A stretch of 64,000 bases of DNA, taken from positions 1-64,000 of the forward strand of contig JAAEMK010000499.1 in the NCBI GenBank assembly GCA_024225635.1. Reading direction: 5' to 3'. This document shows positions 19,001 through 28,010 of this stretch, one piece after another (positions within the stretch are counted from its first letter, which is position 1; each line of letters starts with the position of its first letter). The notes under the pieces are model-generated. The model saw only the letters and a program-made list of their open reading frames with translations. It ran no database searches and had not been told where the DNA came from. Made by a program: the position numbers and the translations under genes. This DNA comes from Desulfobacteraceae bacterium (GTDB lineage Bacteria > Desulfobacterota > Desulfobacteria > Desulfobacterales > Desulfobacteraceae).

Positions 19001-20473
19001 TTAAAGTTCCGGCAGCCCCGGCAACGACGGCCCGCTCTGCTCAAACCCGTAGCCCGCCCTGAGCACGTTCATCTCGTCAAACCGCTTTCCAAGGATCTGC
19101 AGACCCATGGGCAGTCCGGTCGAGGAAACGCCGCAGGGAACCGAGAGTCCCGGAATCCCGGCCATGTTGGCCGAAAGGGTGAAGATATCGCTCAAATACA
19201 TGGTCAGCGGATCATCCACATTCTCTCCGAGCTTGAACGCCGGTGTCGGGGCCACGGGAGAGATAATGATGTCGCAGTCTTCAAAGGCCTTGGCAAAATC
19301 CTGCATGATCAGGGTTCTCACCCGGGATGCCCGGCCGTAATATTCGTCATAGTAACCTGCCGACAGGGCATAGGTTCCCACGATGATCCGGCGCTGGACC
19401 TCGGGGCCGAATCCCTTGGACCTGGTCTTCTTGTACATATCGATGAGGCCGTCGGCATCCTTCTGCCTTGCCCCGTACTTGACGCCGTCATACCGGGCAA
19501 GGTTGGAGCTTGCCTCGGAAGGAGCCAGCACATAGTAGGCCGCAACGGCATAATCGGTGTGGGGAAGGGAAACCTCCACGATCTCCACCCCAAGATCCTC
19601 CAGGACCTTGCGGGCATTGGCAAAGGCGCTTTCCACCTCGGGATCCAATCCCTCCATGCCCAGGAATTCCTTGGGAATACCCGCCTTCATTCCGGAAAGT
19701 CCCTTGGCGTCGAACTCGTCAAGGGCCGAGGTGAAATCAGGCGCGTCAACCGCCGCAGACGTGGAATCCTTTGGATCGTGGCCCGCAATGACGTTCATCA
19801 TGATGGCCGCATCCCGGACCGTGCGGGTAATTGGCCCAATTTGATCCAGGGAGGAGGCATAGGAGACAAGGCCGAACCGGGACACCCTGCCGTAGGTGGG
19901 CTTGAGCCCCACGATGCCGCAGTGGGAGGCCGGCTGGCGAATGGACCCGCCGGTATCGGTACCAAGGGACGCCGTACACATCCTGGCCGCAACCGCAGCG
20001 GCCGATCCGCCGCTGGAACCGCCGGGAACATGTTCCAGGCTCCAGGGATTCCGGGTCGGATGAAAGCCGGAGTTTTCAGTTGAAGATCCCATGCCGAACT
20101 CATCCATGTTGGTTTTGCCGACAATGACGGCCCCGGCCTGCTTGAGCAGGGCAACCGAGGTGGCGTCATAGGTGGGAATAAAATCTTCCAGGATCTTTGA
20201 GCCGCAGGTGGTCCTGAGCCCGGTGGTGCAGAGAAGGTCCTTCAGGGACACGGGGATGCCCAGAAGAGGTGCATCCTCTCCTTTTGCCAGACGTGCGTCC
20301 GCTGCGGATGCCGCGGCAAGGGCGCCCTCCCGGTCAACGGTGATAAAGGCCCCGACCTTGGCGTCATGGGCTTCGATCCTGTCCAGCATGGAGGAGACAA
20401 GTTCCACGGAGGTGATCTCCCCGGAGACAAGCAGCTTCTTGGCCTGGTCTATGGTAAGCGCGTGTAATTCCAT
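19001..20473 (-). CDS. gatA: Aspartyl/glutamyl-tRNA amidotransferase subunit A
   Basis: GatA is the glutaminase of the GatCAB complex, releasing ammonia for transamidation of Asp-tRNA(Asn) or Glu-tRNA(Gln). With the ATG at 20473 ([20 protein letters not shown] 8 bases before) it is 490 residues. The amidase-signature triad is visible: K78 (VSLKDLL), S153 in [10 protein letters not shown] and nucleophile S177 in [12 protein letters not shown]. It lies 13 bases downstream of gatC; gatB is separate at 7193. Confidence 0.97.
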   Translation of the reverse strand: MELHALTIDQAKKLLVSGEITSVELVSSMLDRIEAHDAKVGAFITVDREGALAAASAADARLAKGEDAPLLGIPVSLKDLLCTTGLRTTCGSKILEDFIPTYDATSVALLKQAGAVIVGKTNMDEFGMGSSTENSGFHPTRNPWSLEHVPGGSSGGSAAAVAARMCTASLGTDTGGSIRQPASHCGIVGLKPTYGRVSRFGLVSYASSLDQIGPITRTVRDAAIMMNVIAGHDPKDSTSAAVDAPDFTSALDEFDAKGLSGMKAGIPKEFLGMEGLDPEVESAFANARKVLEDLGVEIVEVSLPHTDYAVAAYYVLAPSEASSNLARYDGVKYGARQKDADGLIDMYKKTRSKGFGPEVQRRIIVGTYALSAGYYDEYYGRASRVRTLIMQDFAKAFEDCDIIISPVAPTPAFKLGENVDDPLTMYLSDIFTLSANMAGIPGLSVPCGVSSTGLPMGLQILGKRFDEMNVLRAGYGFEQSGPSLPGLPEL

Positions 20474-20486
20474 CAATGTCTCTCCT

Positions 20487-20777
20487 CTATCCCACAACCT
20501 TGGGAACCGTGTAAAAATCGTCTTCCCGATCGGGTGCATTGGTCAATGTAACTGAAGGCCCCGGAGAGGGTTTCACCTTATCCTGCCGGAACACATTGGT
20601 CTGAAGGGCGGCGCCCGATGCAAGGGGAACCCCGGAGACATCGGCATTCTTTAATATATCTATATAATCCAATATTCCGCTCACCTGGGTCGAGAACTTC
20701 TCAACCAGGGAATCATCCACTTCCAGGCGGGCCAGATGTGCTATGTGCTCCACATCATCTTTTGAGATCTTCATCAT
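20487..20777 (-). CDS. gatC: Aspartyl/glutamyl-tRNA amidotransferase subunit C
   Basis: GatC is the small belt-like subunit that stabilises the GatA-GatB complex. The 96-residue frame from 20777 reads [20 protein letters not shown], the typical GatC start, and ends with the conserved KPSPG...[20 protein letters not shown] tail. The start overlaps the stop of the SPOR gene (TGATGATG), so either of two adjacent ATGs (20777 or 20774) could be used; the second is better spaced from AAGGAG. Confidence 0.95.
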   Translation of the reverse strand: MMKISKDDVEHIAHLARLEVDDSLVEKFSTQVSGILDYIDILKNADVSGVPLASGAALQTNVFRQDKVKPSPGPSVTLTNAPDREDDFYTVPKVVG

Positions 20778-21481
20778 CACTCCTTTCTAATTATCATTCC
20801 CTTGAACCTCTTTTTACCGAGGCGCTGTATCCCCTGTTTTGCCGATGCCATATCCTTGAAAGAGCCCGTTCTGACCCGGTGCCAGATATCATTCCCGACC
20901 CGGCCCATGGTTCTGTAGGATTTAAAGCCCTTTGCACGGAGCCTATCCATCAGCTCCTTGGCATCCTTCAACTCCTTGTATGCAGCGATCTGGATCGTAT
21001 AGACACCATCATCCCGGACCGGCTTTTTTACCTTTTTTTCCGGAACCGGCGCAGGTTTTTTAGGGGATTTTGGCGAACTTACAACAGGGGGCGTTGCCTT
21101 GACCGTCTTTGCCAGCCGGAATGTCCTGGCCTTCAGGCTCCTTTTGACAGGCGGCTGGGCTCTCCCTCCTTTGGTATCGGAGGGAGTCTTCTCAACAGGG
21201 GCCGGAAGTATCTCGCCGGGCGTTTTGGATGTCGAACGGGCAGTTCGGGCGGGACTCTTCAAAACCTCGTAGAATTCCAGTTCCGGCTTTTCAAAGGTCT
21301 CCTGCTGATTTTCAGAACCATTGACAATCCGGGCAAGGCTGTCTTGAAACTCCCTGGTGTCAAAGGAAACCGGGGAGGTTCCCCTCCCCACCAGCACTCC
21401 TATAACAAACATCCAGAAGCAGACAAAAAGCCCCATCGCCAGGACGAGAACATTTCTTGCGGATAGCTTTTTTCCGGCCAA
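20777..21481 (-). CDS. SPOR-domain membrane protein
   Basis: This 234-residue protein has one N-terminal membrane helix (residues about 10-32, VLVLAMGLFVCFWMFVIGVLVG), a long Pro/Lys/Ser-rich periplasmic linker, and a C-terminal SPOR domain from about residue 160 (YTIQIAAYKELKDAKELMDRLRAKGF ... RVRTGSFKDMASAKQGI). SPOR domains bind denuded peptidoglycan at division sites, so a cell-wall or division role is likely. It sits between argS (12 bases) and gatC (overlap). Confidence 0.9.
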   Translation of the reverse strand: MAGKKLSARNVLVLAMGLFVCFWMFVIGVLVGRGTSPVSFDTREFQDSLARIVNGSENQQETFEKPELEFYEVLKSPARTARSTSKTPGEILPAPVEKTPSDTKGGRAQPPVKRSLKARTFRLAKTVKATPPVVSSPKSPKKPAPVPEKKVKKPVRDDGVYTIQIAAYKELKDAKELMDRLRAKGFKSYRTMGRVGNDIWHRVRTGSFKDMASAKQGIQRLGKKRFKGMIIRKE

Positions 21482-21493
21482 AGCGATTAAGTC

Positions 21494-23164
21494 CTACATC
21501 CTTTCAGGAGCAGACACGCCCAGAAGCGACAACCCGTTCCTGATCACCTTTTTCACAGCTGTAACAAGAAACAGGCGGCCCCGGGAAAGTTCCCTGTCCT
21601 GGGTGATAACCTTGTGTTTATTGTAGTAACCGTGGAAGGCGGAAGCCAGCTCCATGAGATAGGTGAAAACAACATGGGGATGGAGGGTTGCGGCGCTCTT
21701 TTCAACGATCTCGGGAAACGATGCAAGGATCTTGATCAGCCTGACTTCCTCAGGCTCCACAAGCATTGCGGCACAGCCCGCCCAGTCCTGCTCACCGTTG
21801 TCAAGAATCTCCTCCGCCACGGCCTTGGCCACAATACCGGCGATCCTGGCATGGACATACTGCACGTAGTAGACGGGGTTTTCACTGGTCTTCTGCTTTG
21901 CCACCTCAAGATCGAAATCAAGACCGCTGTCATAGCTTCGGCTCAGGAAGAGAAAGCGCGCCGCGTCCTTGCCGACCTCGTCCACAATATCCTTGAGGGT
22001 CACGAATTCACCGGACCGGCTGGACATGGCAACGGGCTGGCCGCCCCTGAGCAGGTTGACAAGCTGAACCAGGATAACGTCGAACTGGTCGCTGCTTTTA
22101 CCCGAGGCGTCGATGGAGGCGTTGATACGGTTGATGTATCCGTGGTGATCCGCCCCCCACACATCGATAACCCGGTCAAAGCCCCGGTCGAACTTCTCCA
22201 TGTGATAGGCGATATCCGAGGCAAAATAGGTGGTGAGGCCGTTGTTTCTCACAACAACCCTGTCCTTTTCATCTCCGAAATCGGAGGTCCGGAACCAGAG
22301 TGCGCCGTCTTTTTCATAGATGAGGTCCTTGGCCTTGAAATCCTCGATGGCCTTCTGGACACGGTTGGAGTCGTAAAGGCTCTGCTCGCTGAACCACTGG
22401 TCATACTCGACACCGAATCCGGCCAGATCCTCCTTGATCCCTTCAAGAATTACGGAAGCCGCATATTTGGCGCAGATGACAACAGCCTCAGCCTCCTCTT
22501 TTTCAGTGAGATCCGCGCCCATCTTTTCATGGAGTTCCCGGGCGATGTCCTTTATATAATCTCCCTGGTAGCAGTCCTGGGGAAAATCCACCTCCCTGCC
22601 GAGCTCCTGGCAAAGCCTCAGCCAGACAGAAAGCCCCAGGGTTCTGATCTGCCTTCCGGAGTCGTTGATATAGTACTCCTTCTGGACATCGAACCCGGCA
22701 AAGGCAAGAATCCTGCCCATGGCGTCGCCAACGGCAGCGCCCCTTGCATGGCCCACATGGAGGGGGCCGGTGGGGTTGGCGCTGACAAACTCCACCTGCA
22801 CCTTTTTGCCGCCCCCGAACCCGGAAGATCCATACAGGTCGTCCTTCCGGACAATGGTTTCAAGAACCGGATGCCAGGAAGCAGTGGTTAAAAAGAAATT
22901 AATAAAGCCCGGACCTGCAATCTCGGTCTTTTCAATGACCGATTCGGTATCATTCATGCAGGAGAGCACAGCCTCGGCAATTTTTCTCGGGGCCATCTTC
23001 TGCACAGAGGCGGAAACCATGGCAAAGTTGGTTGAAAAATCGCCCTGGGCATCATAGCGGGGCGCTTCGATCTCCATCTCAGGAAAATTGTCGGATTTCA
23101 GGAGGCCTTCGTCATAGGCTTTCCGGGCGCCGTCAAGGATGAGTTGTTTTATGAATTGTTTCAT
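21494..23164 (-). CDS. argS: Arginyl-tRNA synthetase
   Basis: This 556-residue class I synthetase shows the HIGH-type motif in [21 protein letters not shown] near residues 120-140, the [10 protein letters not shown] block and the C-terminal anticodon-binding helix bundle with the [10 protein letters not shown] tail. The KMSKS motif is replaced by MSSRSGEFV, as is usual in ArgRS. The length is normal. It starts 8 bases after the acidic gene at 23173 and is followed by the SPOR gene. Confidence 0.97.
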   Translation of the reverse strand: MKQFIKQLILDGARKAYDEGLLKSDNFPEMEIEAPRYDAQGDFSTNFAMVSASVQKMAPRKIAEAVLSCMNDTESVIEKTEIAGPGFINFFLTTASWHPVLETIVRKDDLYGSSGFGGGKKVQVEFVSANPTGPLHVGHARGAAVGDAMGRILAFAGFDVQKEYYINDSGRQIRTLGLSVWLRLCQELGREVDFPQDCYQGDYIKDIARELHEKMGADLTEKEEAEAVVICAKYAASVILEGIKEDLAGFGVEYDQWFSEQSLYDSNRVQKAIEDFKAKDLIYEKDGALWFRTSDFGDEKDRVVVRNNGLTTYFASDIAYHMEKFDRGFDRVIDVWGADHHGYINRINASIDASGKSSDQFDVILVQLVNLLRGGQPVAMSSRSGEFVTLKDIVDEVGKDAARFLFLSRSYDSGLDFDLEVAKQKTSENPVYYVQYVHARIAGIVAKAVAEEILDNGEQDWAGCAAMLVEPEEVRLIKILASFPEIVEKSAATLHPHVVFTYLMELASAFHGYYNKHKVITQDRELSRGRLFLVTAVKKVIRNGLSLLGVSAPERM

Positions 23165-23172
23165 TATAAGGG

Positions 23173-23628
23173 TTAGTTCTCTTGCTCTGAATTATCGTCA
23201 ACTCGAAATTTCGGTGTGTCGTCCTCGGAATCTATCTCTTTGATATCATCCTCGCTCAGGTCGTTATCATCGGTGGTCAGCAGCTCGTCCAGCTCGACAT
23301 CTTCGTCATCCTCAGCCTCTTCCTCTTCCAGGGAGGGGAATGTATCGATATCATCGTAGTCCATGACAAACTTCTCCCCCCCGTCCGCAACAAAACTGCC
23401 AAAGGCCTCAAACAGCTTTTCAGCAAGAGCATAGGAAGGAAAAAGATTTTTCCGCCTCAAGATCTCGATAAAGGCGTCCGGCCCCTTGGCCGCGGCCTCC
23501 TTCATCTCTTCAAGAACATACTCTTCAAAGTGCAGCTTTAAAAAGGTGCCGGGATCGGCCTCTGCCGATTCCGAAAGCGTCAACCTGCCCTTTTTCTCAT
23601 CAATTTCAAATGTAAACTTCTGTTTCAT
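23173..23628 (-). CDS. Hypothetical protein with acidic tail
   Basis: This 151-residue soluble protein has an alpha/beta N-terminal half ([36 protein letters not shown]) and a strongly acidic C-terminal 50 residues dominated by Asp and Glu ([17 protein letters not shown]). An AAAGGGAGATATGCG leader region precedes it. It is the first gene of the argS-SPOR-gatCA run. I do not recognise a family; the tail suggests binding to a basic partner such as a nucleic-acid-binding protein or ribosomal component, which is inference. Confidence 0.75.
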   Translation of the reverse strand: MKQKFTFEIDEKKGRLTLSESAEADPGTFLKLHFEEYVLEEMKEAAAKGPDAFIEILRRKNLFPSYALAEKLFEAFGSFVADGGEKFVMDYDDIDTFPSLEEEEAEDDEDVELDELLTTDDNDLSEDDIKEIDSEDDTPKFRVDDNSEQEN

Positions 23629-23792
23629 CGCATATCTCCCTTTACCTATATATAAAACCTGATTCTTTGCAGACAGTAAATCTAAAATTATAGTTCAATT
23701 ATCCTGTCTGTCAATATTTAGATCAATTTTAAAAAAATTTGATTTAATGCTTGACCTGACCAGATCAGGGTGCTATATATCCCTGGTCTTTC

Positions 23793-23880
23793 GGAGGAGT
23801 GGCCGAGTGGCTGAAGGCGGCGGTCTTGAAAACCGTTGAGTGTCAAAGCTCCGTGGGTTCGAATCCTACCTCCTCCGCCA
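23793..23880 (+). tRNA. tRNA-Ser (anticodon UGA)
   Basis: An 88-base class II tRNA folds fully: acceptor GGAGGAG/CTCCTCC, anticodon loop CTTGAAA (UGA) in a CGGT/ACCG stem, a long variable arm, T arm GTGGG-TTCGAAT-CCTAC, discriminator G and encoded CCA. Confidence 0.97.
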
Positions 23881-23890
23881 GATTTAAAAC

Positions 23891-23983
23891 GGAGAAATGG
23901 CCGAGTGGCTGAAGGCGCTCGCCTGCTAAGCGAGTATGGGGTTAATTGCTCCATCGAGAGTTCGAATCTCTCTTTCTCCGCCA
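23891..23983 (+). tRNA. tRNA-Ser (anticodon GCU); probable phage attachment gene
   Basis: A 93-base class II tRNA: acceptor GGAGAAA/TTTCTCC, anticodon loop CTGCTAA (GCU) in a CTCGC/GCGAG stem, a long variable arm, T arm GAGAG-TTCGAAT-CTCTC, then G and encoded CCA. It lies 10 bases after the first tRNA-Ser. The prophage integrase starts 430 bases downstream, so the 3' end of this tRNA is the probable attL core. Confidence 0.97.
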
Positions 23984-23997
23984 TTAACAAGCGATAA

Positions 23998-24032
23998 GGC
24001 TCGATACACATCAGATGTATCGGGCCTTTTTT
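23998..24032 (+). terminator. Terminator of the tRNA-Ser pair
   Basis: GGCTCGATACA (23998-24008) pairs over 11 positions (one G-T) with TGTATCGGGCC (24016-24026), followed by TTTTTT. It directly follows the second tRNA and may belong to the host or to the phage side of attL. Confidence 0.85.
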
Positions 24033-24035
24033 CTT

Positions 24036-24077
24036 TGGCACCGGAGCCACTGGTGCCACTTTTGGTGCCACTTTTTT
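24036..24077. repeat. TGGTGCCAC direct repeat with inverted partner
   Basis: TGGTGCCACTTT occurs twice in tandem with a 12-base period (from 24051 and 24063), preceded by the inverted copy TGGCACC at 24036-24042. The repeats lie between the tRNA and the integrase, where arm-type recombinase or excisionase sites are expected. That role is only inferred from position. Confidence 0.35.
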
Positions 24078-24177
24078 CTGAATCCCATTCATTTCCCAAC
24101 ATTTCGACAAAATGAGCATAATATAAAATCCCCTTCCTCCCCTTGTCTTTTTATATATTGTTGTGTATATCATACAC

Positions 24178-24327
24178 ATGAAAACAAGACGAAATTTATA
24201 TTTACCAGACAGGCTATGGGAGCTTCTGAAAAAAGAGGCTGATATTCTCGGAATATCCACATCTGAATTGATACGAAGGATTTTAGATGAATGGAACGAA
24301 AAAAGGAGGGAAAGAGCAACAGAATAA
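24178..24327 (+). CDS. Small ribbon-helix-helix regulator
   Basis: This 49-residue protein (MKTRRNLYLPDRLWELLKKE ... STSELIRRILDEW) shows the MetJ/Arc/CopG pattern: a basic beta-strand KTRRNLYLP, a helix starting LWELLKKEA, and a second helix beginning at STSELIRR with the xSxSExIR helix-cap signature. Such proteins bind DNA as dimers. It lies 85 bases before the integrase start and could be the phage excisionase or integrase regulator. It is too short for most gene finders. Confidence 0.75.
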   Translation: MKTRRNLYLPDRLWELLKKEADILGISTSELIRRILDEWNEKRRERATE

Positions 24328-24412
24328 CCCAAAGCACAAAAAGAGCAGGCCGAAAAGATGCTGTAACATCTTCCCGGCCCTAATCACAACACACCTGAAG
24401 AGGAGGTATGTT

Positions 24413-25306
24413 ATGCCTAATGTCATACTATCAAAAGTTGAAGAACAAATAAACTCTTACCTGAACTGCCAGACAACCCAAGCTCTGGCCAAGAAAACCC
24501 AAGGCCTTTACACCGCCGTCCTGCAAAAGAAACTCGGCGCCTTCTGCATGATCCAGGGAATCACCGACCTGACAGAAGATTTCAAGGCGCACATGGAAGC
24601 CTACACGGTTTATCTACTCGGGTCGGGCCTTAACGCCTATTCCACACAGCAATATTTGACCATAACAAAAATATTTCTAAACTTCCTGGGGAACCCGGTA
24701 AAATATACTTTTAAGATTCCGCGCCAGGCAAAGCAGGACCATGATCTGAAACATCAGAAACGATGGTTTACGGATCTGGATATTGCCCGATGCAAGACTT
24801 TCCAGTTTAAAAGGAACCACGAGCGCAACCATATCCTGGTCCGGCTCATGTGCGAGACCGGCGCCCGGGTCAATGAGATTGCCAACATCAAACGGGGTGA
24901 TATTCAGCTCGAAAAAGGAACCATTTTGTTGGGCGTATCAAAGACGATCCCCCGGCCGGTATTTTTCAGCCAAGAGACAGGGATTTATCTTGCCAGGTTC
25001 CTCGATACAAAGTTCCCGGATCCTGCCCAAGACTCTTTCAAAAAAGTCTTTCCATGTTCCAACCAGATATGGAAAATCATCAACGGCATGCTGGTGTCCC
25101 TGGGCATGAAGACTAAAAACGATGGCAGAGGGCCGCACACTTTCAGGCATTTTGTAGCAACCGATCTGCATTTTGTCCGTGGAATGGATCTCACCGATGT
25201 GGCCTTCCTTCTGGGAGACACCCCGGAGACTATCTCGTCCAGGTATTTACACCCGAACGCTGAGATGCTTCAGAATAGGATGAAAAAGGCCTCTGGATGG
25301 AGTTAA
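24413..25306 (+). CDS. int: Prophage integrase (tyrosine recombinase)
   Basis: I choose the ATG at 24413 because AGGAGG lies 6 bases upstream, giving 297 residues. The SAM-like N-terminal core-binding domain covers about 1-105. Catalytic residues in order are R152 (ETGARVNEI), K177 (GVSKTIPR), H242 and R245 (HTFRHF), and Y278 (SSRYLHP). The second catalytic His of LGH is replaced by Asp (LLGDTPE, D269), an accepted but uncommon variant. It lies next to tRNA-Ser(GCU), the usual location for phage integrases that use a tRNA attB. Confidence 0.93.
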   Translation: MPNVILSKVEEQINSYLNCQTTQALAKKTQGLYTAVLQKKLGAFCMIQGITDLTEDFKAHMEAYTVYLLGSGLNAYSTQQYLTITKIFLNFLGNPVKYTFKIPRQAKQDHDLKHQKRWFTDLDIARCKTFQFKRNHERNHILVRLMCETGARVNEIANIKRGDIQLEKGTILLGVSKTIPRPVFFSQETGIYLARFLDTKFPDPAQDSFKKVFPCSNQIWKIINGMLVSLGMKTKNDGRGPHTFRHFVATDLHFVRGMDLTDVAFLLGDTPETISSRYLHPNAEMLQNRMKKASGWS

Positions 25307-25792
25307 AAAGAAAAGCCCCTGGAGACGACACCAGGCCTTGGTGGCCGAACTCCGGGGTGTAATTGTTCCAGTGATGGCTTAAATTGTGATATAGTACCCA
25401 CGAGGAGGACCGGCCTCCTCAATCAGCTTTAGGGCTCCCGTACAGCAGGGCGGGAGCCCTTCTTGTTTTATTCGAGTGCTTATCTCCAATAAACTTTGAT
25501 TTTAATGGCAGCACCCCTTGCTATCTTTTTGATCAGGGTGTATCTGAAATAATTCCCGTTGTGGGTAATTAAATACATAACCCTTCCGGATAACATACAG
25601 CAGCAACATGCTACTCGGAAAAAAAACTGGTGAATAATTGGTTGAATGGGACACCGGGAGCGGCAGTTAAGGTGAATTTCCCACCCCACTTACCCGGGCC
25701 TATCAACCAGCCACTACACGTGGACAAGCCAGTGAGCTAAATATTATAGGGCTGATTGGGCCCTGTTTATAATCTTAAAGGTTTTCTTAAGA
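25307..25792. other. Intergenic region with structured element, terminator and promoter
   Basis: This 486-base gap has no gene I can support. At 25316-25357 CCCCTGGAG pairs with CTCCGGGG around an inner CACCA/TGGTG stem. At 25402-25420 GAGGAGG/CCTCCTC forms a small hairpin. At 25431-25460 AGGGCTCCCG/CGGGAGCCCT with a TTCTTGTTTT tail is a good terminator for the integrase. Before the ADP-ribosyltransferase gene, TGGACA (25729 region) and TATTAT 15 bases on could form a weak promoter, followed by an AGGGC/GCCCT hairpin and an AT-rich leader. Confidence 0.5.
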
Positions 25793-26536
25793 ATGCAGAA
25801 TTTACCAATAGTAAATATTTTTAGCGAACCGTATGAAATCTGGAGTATGAGATCGCCAACTATTGACGAGATGATGGAAAGAGGGTTGCATTGCCAAATA
25901 AAAGATCGTTTGATCGCAAAAATTCATAATCATTATGAAGCTGCTACTCACACTCTTTTGAACTGCGGATGCACTCGACTTGATGATCTTATTAAAGAAG
26001 AACTCAATAACTCATCTTCATTTAAGAGGATGCGTGAAATGATGCCCTCCAGGACCGCACAGCAGCTATCAGATTTTCAAAATAAATTTCAATCTACTCA
26101 CTTTGATAGTGTATCTAATATCGTTTATCGAGATGGAAAAAGACTTGCCGAAGGTCAAATTTTATATCATGGCGGTTTTTGGTCTGGTGCAATTGGTCAA
26201 GAGTTTGTAACCGAACGGCCTTTATCAACAAGCTTCTCTCCGCATATGGCATGTCAAAATGCTAATTGGGCGGGTAAATCTTATGATGCTGGTGAGCTTC
26301 ATTTAATTATTTTACGTGTAGTTAACCCGCAGGCAAGTGCTTTTTGTTTCCGAATCAATGGTACGAATAAAGGTCATGAAAAAGAGGTTTTATTTGAAAC
26401 TGGAGCACGTCTAACGCTTCGCAGTAAGACACTAATAAAAAGTGATGGGGTAGCCTATAAAGCTTGTGATATTTATGCGGGAAAAGTGTTGAATAAAACG
26501 ATTCCCTTCTATGTGTTAGAAATGGATGTTTCCTGA
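25793..26536 (+). CDS. Putative ADP-ribosyltransferase, AT-rich cargo gene
   Basis: This 247-residue protein has the three motif blocks of ADP-ribosyltransferase toxins and effectors in the right order: ILYHGGF (123-129) in the position of the [Y/L]RG motif, RPLSTSFSP (142-150) with the STS core, and GHEKEVLFETGARL (194-207), where E196/E198 give the ExE pair followed by the usual VLF. The first motif has His (H126) instead of Arg, a mixture of the R-S-E and H-Y-E classes. The N-terminal 110 residues are helical and unrecognised. There is no signal peptide. Codon use is much more AT-rich than in the phage genes, and it is on the opposite strand to the late operon, as expected for lysogenic cargo. 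An attC-like structure follows its stop codon. The ribosome site is weak, so the start is uncertain. The target is unknown. Confidence 0.75.
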   Translation: MQNLPIVNIFSEPYEIWSMRSPTIDEMMERGLHCQIKDRLIAKIHNHYEAATHTLLNCGCTRLDDLIKEELNNSSSFKRMREMMPSRTAQQLSDFQNKFQSTHFDSVSNIVYRDGKRLAEGQILYHGGFWSGAIGQEFVTERPLSTSFSPHMACQNANWAGKSYDAGELHLIILRVVNPQASAFCFRINGTNKGHEKEVLFETGARLTLRSKTLIKSDGVAYKACDIYAGKVLNKTIPFYVLEMDVS

Positions 26537-26544
26537 TATAAGCC

Positions 26545-26604
26545 CTATAACAATGCAATTTCGGCGGACGCAAAAAGCCTCGCAGCTGAATTGCGGCGTT
26601 AAAC
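26545..26604 (+). other. attC-like (integron cassette recombination) site
   Basis: Starting 8 bases after the ADP-ribosyltransferase stop, CTATAAC (26545-26551, R'' position) is matched at the far end by GTTAAAC (26598-26604), which fits the R' consensus GTTRRRY. Between them, a 3-base unpaired spacer (AAT versus GGC) precedes the pairing GCAATT/AATTGC, then a mismatched stem around an AAAAA loop. The 60-base length, the orientation at the gene's 3' end and the unpaired central spacer all fit attC folding. The R'' box deviates from RYYYAAC at two positions, so this is a likely but imperfect attC. Confidence 0.55.
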
Positions 26605-26650
26605 AAGCTAAGGGAAATCAAAGCTTATACATTATAAAGTTGCTTTTTGG

Positions 26651-27964
26651 TTATCCGAGCATGCCACGGCCGAGATTGAAAATCTGGGGGGTGCCGGTCA
26701 TGGGCATACCAGCACCCTGGTCCATACCAATGTTAGGTAGGCTATGAACCTTCTTACCCCAGGGATCTTCCTGCCCCTCCATATTGACACCCACCAGGTA
26801 AGATCCGGCATCAACACACGGTGACGTTTTCAGGATTTTGCCACCAGAAATAACCAAGGGATCTCCGTAAATGTCACCCTCGGTATATGTTGCGTCGTTC
26901 CACCGGGTTGTGTAACCGCCTGTGCTCGTAATAAAATTGTTCCCTGCGGTGAGCACCAGACCAGTATTGGTCGTGATGCCCAGGTCAAACCCATTGTTTA
27001 CAGCAATGTTATTGTAAACGGATACCCGTGCAACACCAGTCCCACCCCCTGTCAATTCAAGGCCAACTCCCCGGCTGGAATTGTTCATGATCACGTTGTG
27101 CGTAATTCTGGAAAAATGCTTTTCTGATTCGTTGAGCTGATAGCCGTAATATTCGATCCCGCGCCACCCGTTGTCATGGATCAAATTGTTTGTCATATCG
27201 ATCAATGCGCGCCCGTTTGAGGTTGCAGCGAACACCCCATTTTTTCCGTTGTGCCGGCACACATTGTCACGAAAGATGGCCCGCCGGTTTTCTTCGGCGG
27301 GAGGCGACGTGTTGGTATAAAACCCGATCGTTGCATTGTATTCAAAAACGTTGCCCTCAATGGTCCAGGAATAACAGGAGGGGTTGTGGTGCCCCTCGTA
27401 GCCAAACCGGAAGATACCCCCGTAGAGCGATTGATGGATGTATATTTCCGTACACTTTGATCTTGCTAAAACTTCGACGGACAACTCGTTGGGATCTGCT
27501 CCAATGTCGATGTAAAGCTTTTTGGGTGTCGGATCATAGAAAAATTCGTTGTCGCCGAGAGAGTCACGGTCGCTGGAAGTTTTCTTTAGAGTCACCGGCA
27601 TGGCCCCGTCAACCCACACACCTCTGGAGATCGTGGGGTATGATGCCCATATGGCGGGAGCATCTGTCACATATGTGGTGCCAGCATACAGAGACCATGA
27701 TAGCTGCTCACTCCCGTATACCATGGCTTTCTGACCACCCCGGGCGGTGCCCACTCCAACAGCATCACAAAAGAGACGGGCAGAGCGGCAAATAGTTCCG
27801 GAAAGGTCCTCGCGGTATGGGGTGCCGGTAGCTTTCACATAGATATCCTGACTTTCGGGTATTCCGGCGGCCTGGGCCTCGGCAAAAGATTGAAAAGCGT
27901 CAGCCCACGTCAGCCCATTGCGTGCACCGCCAACCACTTCGTTATCAATGAAATAATCAGCCAT
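26651..27964 (-). CDS. Right-handed beta-helix protein (tailspike or appendage candidate)
   Basis: This 437-residue protein (ATG at 27964 after AAGGAGG) has an N-terminal segment YFIDNEVVGGARNGLTWADAF typical of phage and surface beta-helix proteins. A series of parallel beta-helix rungs follows from about residue 190 to 380 (IEGNVFEYN, FRDNVCRHNGKNGVF, MTNNLIHDNGWRGIEYYG, ITHNVIMNNSSRGVGLEL, VYNNIAVNNGF). Such proteins often bind or cleave polysaccharides as tailspikes. The extreme C-terminus is Gly/Met-rich (GMPMTGTPQIFNLGRGMLG). It is the last gene of the late operon. No catalytic residues can be assigned. Confidence 0.8.
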   Translation of the reverse strand: MADYFIDNEVVGGARNGLTWADAFQSFAEAQAAGIPESQDIYVKATGTPYREDLSGTICRSARLFCDAVGVGTARGGQKAMVYGSEQLSWSLYAGTTYVTDAPAIWASYPTISRGVWVDGAMPVTLKKTSSDRDSLGDNEFFYDPTPKKLYIDIGADPNELSVEVLARSKCTEIYIHQSLYGGIFRFGYEGHHNPSCYSWTIEGNVFEYNATIGFYTNTSPPAEENRRAIFRDNVCRHNGKNGVFAATSNGRALIDMTNNLIHDNGWRGIEYYGYQLNESEKHFSRITHNVIMNNSSRGVGLELTGGGTGVARVSVYNNIAVNNGFDLGITTNTGLVLTAGNNFITSTGGYTTRWNDATYTEGDIYGDPLVISGGKILKTSPCVDAGSYLVGVNMEGQEDPWGKKVHSLPNIGMDQGAGMPMTGTPQIFNLGRGMLG

Positions 27965-28010
27965 CACCCCCTCCTTCCAGAATCAACTTTATCCCACATA
28001 AACATTCCAC

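Noticed and set aside
21614-22891. 425-codon open frame on the plus strand opposite argS
   Set aside because: It lies wholly within argS, which has full synthetase motifs. It shows no ribosome site or family motif; it is a by-product of GC-rich codon use.
23718-24332. 204-codon minus-strand frame across the tRNA genes
   Set aside because: Its RPFLRF/GGGGRIRTHG-like part is the known artefact of reading serine tRNA genes in reverse. No ribosome site is present.
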